Below are positions 48,401-60,400 of a stretch of DNA of 64,000 nt, piece after piece. This DNA comes from Bedellia somnulentella (lineage: Eukaryota; Arthropoda; Insecta; Lepidoptera; Bedelliidae). The notes below the pieces were generated by a model that ran no database searches, was not told where the DNA came from, and was given only the letters and a program-made list of their open reading frames with translations. Position numbers and translations under genes: made by a program. Every line of letters begins with the position of its first letter. Within the stretch, counting starts at the first letter, position 1. The stretch lies in NCBI GenBank assembly GCA_963576735.1, contig OY755197.1:9746501-9810500 (forward strand), given 5' to 3'.

Positions 48401-51400
48401 TTTATCAATTAAATCCTTATCTAAAAACACAATTACTGTTAGCACTATAATTTGTTTGCTGTTGGAGTGGAATGAAAACACTAAAGACAGGCATTAAAAG
48501 TGATGTGGTTGGAAACACATCTCGAAATTCCCTTATTTGATCATCTCTTGCTTACATGTCGCTTAGGAGTTCCTAAGCGACATGTAATACATGTACATTA
48601 ATTATGTTACATAAGATTAGACTAGGGTATTTTGGTCATTATAAAGCTTGATATAATGACCAAAATACCTTATTCAGGTTAGTTTGATAGCTCAACCAAA
48701 CATCCTTGATAGGAGTAGCAAAAGGAAGACCTGCCCGGCTAGTACGAGTGGTGTTTAAACTAGTTATCGCGTGGAATAAAGCAGCCATCTCTTACGCACT
48801 TACTTAGTATCGTATACTGCCATCTCATTCTAACCGTTATCGTGTCGATAAAATAGCGCTCGTGCTTGCTCTTCTGAGACGTTTGTTTCATACTGAGTCG
48901 AGCTTGCACTTTGTGCAAATGTGTCTTTCCTTAAGTCAGTTATGTGGTTAATTTTTGAAATTGGTTAACTATGAGGGAGAGCATCATGATGAACCGACAA
49001 ACTGAATTGTGGTTAATCATATGATAATCTTCGTACAAAAACATCGATATACCTTCCCCATATTACGTACATTAACTGACCAAGCAAAATGTTCAGAAGT
49101 ATAAGTACCTATCAAGTATTAGCTGTATAGTGTCGGCTTAGAATAGCACTACCCCATTTCTTCCGGTGGGTATACGTAAGAGGCGACTAACGGTATTGGG
49201 GCTATTTAGGGATTTTTTGGGCGATGTGGTTGGAGACCCATCACCAACAACCTTAGTTTACCATCTTTTCCCCACACATCTTTCCAAAAGTGGCTGAATA
49301 ATTGCTAATTCCTTAGCCCTGGCTACCTCTTCAAGGGATTTATTGCCGTGAGTATATGTATGTATGTATAAGTACCTATGTCATATGCCACCTCTTTGAA
49401 GATATATGATATTAGAGCCCATGGCAGGATCAAGATGCTCGATAGTGACGAATACGGGCTGTGTGATAATTACAAGTAGGTCAATCAAAGAATCTCTAAG
49501 AACCCTGTCAACTGATGGTCACTTAAAATATCCAGTGACCACAATTTGTGGAAATACCGAGAAATATAATTCAATTGAAAACGTGCTGTCGTGTAAATTA
49601 CGTGGTCGGAATTCTGCCGGGAAGTGTCTGATAGGTAAATTGTCGAGGATATAGTTATTTAAGACCGACACTGAGGTAACTTTACCTGGACCGAATCAGG
49701 TTACATATATACATACAGCCGACACTACACGGCTTAGAATATCAGAGTATAGAAACACAACATAACATAAACGTTCACGCCGTTTATCCCCGAAGGGGTT
49801 GGCAGAGGTACCAATACTCCTGAACTCACATGGCAAGCGCCATCTAGTTTCCGGAGAAGGTACCCACGTTTTACTCACGTGATAGGGGGCAGGCCTATCG
49901 CCGTTTTGTACGAATACACTGTCACATGACTAAGTACAACTCAGCCATGTGGGTTTCCTCACGATGTTTTCCCTCACCGTTAGCAACCATGATAAATTAA
50001 CCACACATATGACTTTAGAAAAGACAAATTGGTGTAGGCCCGTCCCAGGATTGGAACTCACGCCCTTCTGTTTTTCGGGCGGGTGTTCTACCTCTATATT
50101 CTATAATATAGAATACCTTTAATAAAGTACAAAAAATACAATAAGATAAGAAACACAAATCATAAAAGGGCAGATGACGAGGAATGTCATGTGTATGCAA
50201 ATTAGATCATAATACGATAGAACATAAAGTAAAAGAACTATATGTGTGGCGGATTAAATTTGTACTGATTATCAATTACACATACATACATATAGTCACG
50301 GCCTCAAATCACAAAAAGAGGTAGCCAGAGCTTCAGAGCTAGAAACTCCTCAGCCACATTTGGAAGTTGATAGGGGACAAGATGGTAGAAATGAAGTATC
50401 ATTGATGATGGGTATCCAACCGCATCGCCTAAAAACAACTTAAAATACCTCATTCCCTTAATCGCCTCTTACGACATCCGTGGGTAGAAAGAAATCGCCT
50501 CTTACGACATTATAAGCCTAACTACACGGCTCGATACGATACCATAACATAACATACATAACATAAACGTTCACGCCGAATATCCCCGAAGGGGTTGGCA
50601 GAGGAACTAATACTTTTGAACATCACGTGACTTTGTCACCTGGTGTTCAGAGTACCCACGTTTTGCATGGACAGTGTATTCACGTGATAGGGGGCAGGCC
50701 TATCGCCGTTTTGTACGAATACACTGTCACATGACTAAGTACAACTCAGCCATGTGGGTTTCCTCACGATGTTTTCCCTCACCGTTAACAACCGTGATAA
50801 ATTAACCACACATATGTCTTTAGAAAAGACAAATTTGTGTAGGCCCGACCCGGGATTTGAACACTAGTCGCTTGCACGTCAACCGGTGATCTACCCATTG
50901 AGCTATCACGTCGTCATATTTTCTTTTCTAAAGACTCATGTGTGGTTAATTTTTCATGGCTGTTAACGGTGAGGAAAAACATCGTGAGGAAACCGACTTA
51001 GCTAAGTAGTACTTAATCATGTGACAGTGTATTCGTAACAAACGGCGATAGGCTTGCCCCTATCACGTGAGGACACTGTGGAAGCAAAACATGGGTACTC
51101 TTAACACCACCTTAACGTTATGTTCAGAAGTAAGAAGAAAGAAAGAAAGAAATAATGTTTATTTAGTAATTAACACAAGACAATGACAAATATATATATA
51201 TACAAAAAAAAACATTACCAAAAAGGCCTTGACTCAGCACTCGCATGACAGAGTATGTACTCATCATACACTGATTTTCAGTCAAAGCCCTGTTTAACTA
51301 AATATAGGTATTTAAAAGTACAAGTACCTCTGCCAACCCCTTTAGAGATATACGGCGTAAACGCTTGAGTTGAGTCGTGTTACGATAATACACATACTAA

Positions 51401-54400
51401 AATGCACTTTGTCTAGTCATAACTCACTACGTCACTATTTATTTGTTACTTGTTTTGATACATACATACATATACTCACGACTATAAATCCCAAGAAAGG
51501 GGTAGCCAGAGCTTAGGAATTAGAAATTCCTCAGCCAATTTTGGAAGGTGCGTGGGGAATAGATGGTGAAATAAAGGTTCTTGGTGATGGGTCTCCAACC
51601 GCATCGCCCAAAAATCCCTTAAAAGCCCCAATACCGTTAGTAGCCTTTTACGTACAGCCACCGGAAGAAATGGGGTAGTGCTATTTTAAGCCGACACTAC
51701 ACAGTTACTGTTTTTATAGTCGATGGATTATATATGCAAAATTGATTATTCATTGCCTAGTTGGTATTTCTTACTGTTATTCGAGTCGGGATTCCGACAT
51801 ATAATTTACACACATACATTTAGTATACATATTTGTCGGCTTAGAATATCACTACCCATTTATGCCTACGTTTTTGGGCGATACGGTTGGAGACCCATCA
51901 CCAACAACTTTTATTTCACCATATTTTCCTCAGGAAACTTCCAAAGGTGACTGAGGAATTTCTTATTACGAAGCTCTGGCCACTCCTTCAAGGGATTTAT
52001 AGACGTGAGTATATGTATGTTGTTTTGATGGTGAATGCCTAGCCGGTGTTTCTTACCGTTACTTGAGTTGGGATTCCCGCAGATAATTTACATACATACA
52101 TTTAGTGCGTGGGTCAGTACTACGTGTTAGTAGACGTGATAGCTCAATGGGTAGACCAGTTAACATGCAGCCGACTAGTGTTCAAATCCCGGGTCAGGCC
52201 TACACCAATTTGTCTTTTCTAAAGACATATGTGTGGTTAATTTATCATGGTTGTTAACGGTGAGGGAAAACATCGTGAGGAAACCCACATGACTGAGTTG
52301 TACTTAGTCATGTGACAGTGTATTCGTACAAAACGGCGATAGGCCTGCCCCCTATCACGTGAGTTATGTTAGTACTAGTTTCATACTTATACTCAAACGC
52401 CCGATTTCTGAATTGAGAATTCCAGCTGAGAACAACTTAAGGTCGCATTGAAATCTTAACAACTGTATGAGACAAAACGATACTTAAGTCGTTTACTCGA
52501 TACTCAATTCAGAAATCAGGCGGTAGTCTCGCGGTCCTAATTAGACAAAGCTTCTAAATGTAATGAATAATGTAATCTTGATCTTTTGGAGTGATTGGCG
52601 ATGTGTTGGAATCCTATTTCTATAATGGTCAATTTCACAATCTTTTAGATAGATAGATAAAATATTAACTCCACAACTAAGACACACAAATTGTAACAGC
52701 ATGATCACGATCACATTCATTACAAAAACAAAAGAAATACACATTACAACACCAATTTTGTGTGTCCCAGCAATGAAAATGGGATCCAACTCAGCGTTGA
52801 AATTCTAATAAAAATTATAAAAATTACAATATTAAAACTACAAATTATATAAACCAAAATATGAAAATAAAAATAATGAAAACGAGATATTATTTCGACG
52901 CCACTTCGCAATCTTAATCACACCAATTCATCAGCCATTTTCTTTTCCTAGGTTTCTCGCTCATTTTCTTTCGATACATGTCGTTATAGGACGGGAGTAG
53001 GAAAATGTGCTCATAAAGGCAGGAACCAAACTATGAAGAATTTAATGGCATATATAAAAGTAAAAATGAATGTTAACGAAGCTAACCTATAGATACCAAA
53101 CACTCAAAAACTACTGAACATTATTTTTATTCTCAAAGATTCAAAACTCAATCGTTTACGCAGATCAATAATTTCTCAGTGAGAAAGTTATTAAAACTAT
53201 GGAATTTAATGACGTGTATGTATTAAAAACATTCATAGATTCTTTGCCTTCTTACATAAATAACAAGCAGAAATATGTTTTAAATGCGATGCACGTAGGC
53301 ATACAAATACACGTGGCGGGAAAAACGCTTCTACCGCACCACAGATTAGTTTGATATCTCCGATCTACTAGTTAAATCGCAAGAAGGTCGATTAAGAACT
53401 GACTATTCTTTGTCTTACGTTATTCTGTGTTTCTCATCATACGGTTGGGTTAATTTAACACTAATTTTAGATTTTAATATATATGTATTACTACTGGTAT
53501 TGATCCCAACAATCTTAGCTGTGTAGTGTCGGCTTAGAATAACACTACCCCATTTCTACCCGTGGGTTATCGTAAGAGGCGACTAAGGGTATAGGGACTT
53601 TTCAAGTGATTTTTGGGCGACGTGGTTGGAGACCGGCAGTCCCGTCACCAAAAACATCTTTTCCCCACTGAACTTCCAAATGTGGCTGAGGAATTTCTCA
53701 TTCCAAAGCTCTGGCTATCCCGTTAAGGGAATTATAGCCGTGAATATATGTATGTATGCAATATTAGCCAGGTTTCAGTGGTAGAATATTGTCTAGTTTG
53801 TGTCCGACTTTGCAGGTTCGAACCACGATGAGGGCAAATTTTTAAAATAGATCTATATCTTTTGTATCAATATCCTTCAGAGTAGATTGAATTTATATGA
53901 ATTTCAATTGCATTATGTTAAATACAAATTTTACTATATCGAATTCTTACAGTAAAATTAAAAAACTATGGTATATAAAAAAAACAAAATTGCTGGCAGG
54001 GTACCAAATAGTGAATATTTAGTCTTAGATGTAATTTTGCTGTGTAGTGTCGGCTTATAGCACTACCCCATTTCTTCCGGTGGGTGTGCGTAAGAGGCGA
54101 CTAACGGACTTGGGGCTTTTTAAGGGATTTTTGGGCGATGCGGTTGGAGACCCATCACCAACAACCTTTGTACTACCATCTTTTCCCCACTCAACTTCCA
54201 AAAGTGGCTGAGGAATTTATTATTTCTCAGCTCTGGCTACCCCTTTTAGGGATTTATAGCCGTGAGTATATGTATGTATGTTATTTATATTGTCTTTATT
54301 GGAATTTCGTATTCCACAATTCTATGTTATACGATTGTAATATTTACTTGATCAGTACATTATGTCCTTATTCTGTCATATATTTTTTTCCAAGATAAAG

Positions 54401-57400
54401 AGATGATCGTTTTAACAGGTTTTAAAACTTAGTGCCCATCAATAACATCGACTAAAAACCATCTTTTCACCGCCATACATACATACATATACTCACGGCT
54501 ATAAATCCATGGCAAAATAAAGGTTGTTGGTGATGGGTCTCCAACCGCATTATACCAACGTTTCACTGCCAATATATGAATGAAATCATGTGACTCTATT
54601 CCCTGCTTAATTATTGCGTGGGTACGCTAACTTCGCAGCAAACATCACGTGATAACATGACGGCATTCGATACAGTAGAAAAAACCAGTAGGGACCATAA
54701 AAACTGTAAGTTGTCAAAACATCACGTGGTAACGGTTATGTATGTTATGTATTATGTGTGTTTAAACTAGATCATTCGGAGTATATGAGGTGACTACAAT
54801 ATTGAATTCGTTTTTTAACTAGCGGACCGCCACGGCTTCGTACGAATATTAGGAGTATTTCAAAAAGGAGTCTAAAACCATTCTAGTGGAAGTCCTGTTA
54901 AAGTCGGGGGCCGAGAATGAACTCTATTTCATCGTCACGATATCGGTTAGAAGTCAGCATATGATACTTAGTAAGTGCGAAAGAGATGGCTGTATTATAT
55001 TATACCACGCGATATCTAGTTCAAAGATCGCTTGTACTGATGTACCAATATTAAAATTGCATACATACATACATACATATACTATATATCTATATCGGCT
55101 ATAAATCCCTTAACGGGGTAGCCAGAGCTAAGAAATTGGAAATTCCTCAGCCACGTTTGGACATTTTAGTGTGGAAAAGATGGTAAAATAAAGGTTTTCG
55201 GTGATGGGTCTCCAACTACATCGCCCAAAATCCCTTAAAAGCTCCAAATCCGTTAGTCGCCTCTTACGTACACCCACCGGAAGAAATGGGGTAGTGTTAT
55301 TCTAAGCCGACGCTACACAGCAATTAAATATAGCAGTATAGTTAATCCAACAAAACAAGTCCGTGCGACTATGCCAAACTAATTATACAATACCTACAGC
55401 TCATCTAATTAGCAAGTCAACAGAGAATATATCGTTCACTATTATGTATTATGTTTAACTAGATCATGCGTAAAAGGTGACTAGCACATTGAATTTGTGT
55501 TTGAACTAGCCGACTGCCCCGACTTCATAAGATTTTTAGGATCATTTCAAAAAGTAGTCTAAAGTAAAACTTATAAGAATCAATAAAAAATTACAGTGAT
55601 TTTTGAGCATGGATACCTATCACCAAAAACATTTCTTTTTCAATCTTTTCCCCATTAAACTTCTAAAAGTGGCCGAGGAATTCCTCTTTCCTCAGTTCTC
55701 CTAACCCCTCTAGGGATTTTATAACATAACATAAACATAAACGTTCACGCCGTTTATCCCCGAAGGGGTTGACAGAGGTACCAAATCTAGTGTCCAGAGA
55801 AGGTACCCACGTTTTGCTTAGACAGTGTTCTCACGTGATAGGGGGCAGGCCTATCGCCGTTTTGTACGAATACACTGTAACATGACTAAGTACAACTCAG
55901 CCATGTCGGTTTCCTCACGATGTTTTCCCTCACCGTTAACAACCATGATTTAACCACACATATGACTTTTGAAAAGACAAATTGGTGTAGGCCCGACCCA
56001 GGATTGGAACTCACGCCCTTCTGTTTTCGGGCGGGTGTTCTACCCACTGGACTATCATGTCGTAGGGATTTTATCTTTAAATGAATGACCTATAATGTGC
56101 CCTGTTGTTTACGCAAAAACTATGTGTATTCATTATAAAACACGTATTGTGTAAAATAACAAGCAACGTTGCAGATTTACTGCCATTTAGCATAATTCTC
56201 TACGTGACCTTGATGTAAAACGTTGTAATACTACTTGATGTGAGTCTACAATTTCACGGAATAGAAAAACAATTCGATCAGTGTGACCAAGAAGATTTCA
56301 CAAAATAGATCGAAATTTGATAATTGCATTGCTTTGGGTAAATAGAGATGATACTATTATATTTATTGCACATCACAAAAATACAACAATTACAAAAAAA
56401 AAAACATCGGTACAAAAGCCAAAGTACAACTGGCGGTCTTATCACTAAGAGCGATCTCTTCCAGACAACCTAAGAATGGAAATATTTGCTGGATTAAAAA
56501 CATGTTCGGATGTCCAATAACTTAAACTGATTTGCTTAAAAACTAAAATTATTCGTCAAACTATTATCTATCTATTTTAAATATTTATTAAGTTCTAACA
56601 CACTTACATACAGTATTCCATAAAATAAATATATATACACAGATCAAGTTAGCTTTTAGTAGTGATGGTAGCACTAGTTTCTTTCATCAGTTTACTTTCA
56701 TCCATTCTCTATGAGCTTAAACCAAATTAACATTTCTTTTTCTATCTTCTTTACAATTTCATGTTTCACAGCGTACTTTCATAAATAAAGCATAAATGCA
56801 TAAGCATAAACGTTCACGCCGAATATCCCCGAAGGGGTTGGCAGAGGTACTAATACTTCTGAACATCACGTGACTTTGTCACCTGGTGTTCAGAGTACCC
56901 ACGTTTTGCATGGACAGTGCAATCACGTGATAGGGGGCAGGCCTATCGCCGTTTTGTACGAATACACTGTCACATGACTAAGTACAACTCAGCCATGTGG
57001 GTTTCCTCACGATGTTTTCCCTCACCGTTAACAACCATGATAAATTAAAATGTTTCATACATTTAAGAGAAAATATCTCAATTCAAGTCAACTTTTCAAT
57101 TCTTCACCGACGATACTAAACTTTATTTCTATCATGTTGTCCCCTATCAACTTCCAAATGTGGCTGAGGAGTTTTTTGCTTTGAAGCTCTGGCTACGCCA
57201 TTATGGGATTTATGGCTGTAAATATTTGTATATAAATCAATTTAATTTATTAACAGATGAATTATAATATAATTGTAATGCCGTGTAGTGTCTGCTTAGA
57301 ATAGCACTACCCCATTTCTACCCGTGGTTGATCGTAAGAGGCGACTAAGGGTATAGGGGCTTTTTAAGTGATTTTTGGGGACGTTTATTATTATCATCTT

Positions 57401-60400
57401 TTCCCCAATCAACTTCCAAAAGTGGCTGAGGAATTTATCATTCCAAAGCTCTGGCTACCCCGTTAAGGGATTTATAGCCGTGAGTATATGTATGTATGTA
57501 TGTATGTAATATTTGTATATAAATAAATTTAATTTATTAACAGATGAATTATAAAAAGAAATACATCTACCTATATTCATGGCTTTAAATTCCAGAATAG
57601 GGTAGTCTATGGTTCAGAATTAGATATTCCTCCGCTTCTTTCAAGAAGTTCTTCTTTTAAAAGATCTTTAAAAAAAGGCTTTTTGGTAATTGGTCCCAAG
57701 CAATATTGTCCACTAGTAATTTCAATGAAAATTCAAGGGTTTTTTATATTTTGTAGAATATATATGGTAAGCGTAAATTTCTGTATGAAATCTTTCGATC
57801 ATATGAAATATATGCTATAGTAACAATCTTCATTAATATTAATACTTATATTATTAGTGAAAATCCCCACTTGAGGTTTTCATGAACAAAACATTCTAAT
57901 TAAATCATCATTAAGTTTAAAAAACAAATAGTAATTAGTTTTTATTTTGTTAATTGTTTTGAATTTTCTATTGTCTTTGCTGTATTGTAGCAAATTTATG
58001 AATTTACGACCATAGTTATAAAATATGGAAAGCCGGAATTACAAAATTTCAAACTACGATGTGCATTTTTGTATAATCGTAATTTTAAAGTGCTGCTTTT
58101 TATACTTGTGTATTTTGAGCATTAGGGAGTAAATTTAGCTTTTGCATCTATATGCTGTGTAGTGTCGGCTTAGAATAGCACTACCCCATTTCTTCCGGTG
58201 TACGTGAGAAGTGACTAACGGTGTTGGGGCTTTTAAGAGATTTTTGGGCGATGCGGTTGGAGACCCATTACCAACAAACTTTATTATATCATCTTTTCTC
58301 CACCCAACTTTCCATATTTGGCGAGTAATTTCTAATTCCTTAGCTCTGGCTACCCCTTCTAGAGATTTATAGCCGTGAGTTTATGTATGTATCTATGTAT
58401 GCATCTACACTCGGAATTACTTGAACATTTGCAATAGAACGTTAAAATTTAGTTTTCTATTAAGATTTGCTTAACGAGATAGCTCTGAGTGTGATAGATG
58501 TTAAGGCTTCACGGGCAATTTATTGCATAATGCATTGCATAATTGCATAATGCAAAATTAATGCAATTGATTGCATAAATAAATTCAGGATAAATTTTGA
58601 GATATATAATATGATTTTTCTTTTTTTTATGTTGCCTTTAATATAGTGTCCCTCTGCTAGGCAAAGGCCTCCGGCTGTTGAGTCCACACGTCCACGTCCA
58701 CGTTTTAATAAGTATAATGCTAAATGACATTGTGGGACCTAACATTTTTTTATTCTCAAAAAACCCTTGAAGAATGACCCTTGGACCTTGTAAATTTATT
58801 GTGATCTAAGAATGTTTTACACGCAGCTTGTGTATCTTTCAAGACTATTTGTTTATTTTTATTTTATTTATGCATATTTCGAGGCTCTTTTAAATTTGCA
58901 GCGTCCAAATGTTGGAATGATCTCCCTCCCCAAATCCGTGAAGTGTCAAGTAAAGGTACCTTTAAGCGTAAGCTAAAAGTATACCTACTTGCTCAACAAA
59001 ATCCGCCTCTCTAAATGTCCGTTCCTGTCCTGTCTATTTTCTATATGCATTAATAATATTCATATTATTTTTAAATATGTATTATTTAATTTAAACAATC
59101 TATTTCCTGCAACTGTTATTGTAAGTAGTTTATGTTGTTTTCTTTTCATTAATTATTTTAATTGTATAGTATACATGTATTAAGTATAAATATACCTACT
59201 AATTCATATTATAAGTTGTATTTTTGTGTACAGATATATAACGAACGTATTTGTTATTTAAGTTATTATTGATTTGCTATATATGATTTGTATTCTTATT
59301 CAGTATGTAAGTACTAAAATATCTTATTTTTATACTTTTATATTTATCACTTATTATATTTGTGTATGTATTTATGTAATCAGCACATTTTACTAATATT
59401 AATGATCTGCTGGAATGTAGACCTAATATTGATAAAATGGTTGCTTATGCGGATGACACGGTGTTACTTTTTGCTGCAAAACAATGGGATGAGCTTTTTG
59501 GCAGAGCCCAAAGAGGTTTTGATAGTGTTACAAATTGGCTGCTATCAAATGTGCTAACCCTTAATGCTGAAAAAACTAAATACATGACTTACAGTATAAA
59601 TACCAATTCAGAATCAGTCCGACAGATGCACACAATAAATCCAATCAAGGCACATTCCTGTAACTTCCAAGAAGATTTATGTGTTTGTCCATTTATTAAG
59701 TCAGTAACATCTTTTAAATATCTTGGAGTTATATTAGATACTAATCTTAATTTTAAAAGTCACATTAAGGCTCTTTGCACTAGACTTAGAAAATTGATTT
59801 ACTTATTTAGGAATCTTCGACAAGCTTGCGGCGGCACTCTCCTCAGAAACATTTATATAGCACTATGCCAGTCGATACTTTCTTATTGTATTCTATCTTG
59901 GGGAGGTGCTTGCAAAACCACCCTTAAGGAACTTGAGGTCGCTCAAAGAGCTATTCTCAAAGTTTGTACTTTTAAGCCTTTGCTCTTTCCAACGAAGGAA
60001 CTGTATTCATATTGTCAGGTCCTAACAGTAAGACAACTTTACATAAAAGCAGTAATTACATTCCAGCACCTTAAAAGCGATATCACACATGCAAACCAAG
60101 ACAAAAGAAGGAAGGATATAGTCTTTAAAACCTGTCAGCATCGTACCAATTTTGCTAAAAGATTTATTTATATTATTGGGCCATATTTATACAATAAAAT
60201 AAATAACAGTGTTAATCTCATTAAGCATACAAAAATAGGTTGTATAAAAACAATTACTGAATGGTTGCAAGAACTTGACTATGAACAGACTGAAAATCTA
60301 TTAGAAACAGTCTCATAAAATTAGACAAAATATAATATAATACCGCACACTCACTTTTTCATTCATTTTTAAACAGCATCACTTTCAACTTCACTTCACT

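Noticed and set aside
48552..48669. microRNA precursors
   Set aside because: Arms of 17-18 bp with 2- or 8-nt loops are too short for a Drosha/Dicer hairpin.
49406..49654. 82-residue open frame on the + strand
   Set aside because: No recognisable domain, no splice context and no homologous motif; antisense in ClC-a intron 1.
32516..57048. Clusters of CACGTG/TCACGTGA boxes as E-box enhancers
   Set aside because: They all lie in the SINE2 body and repeat with it.
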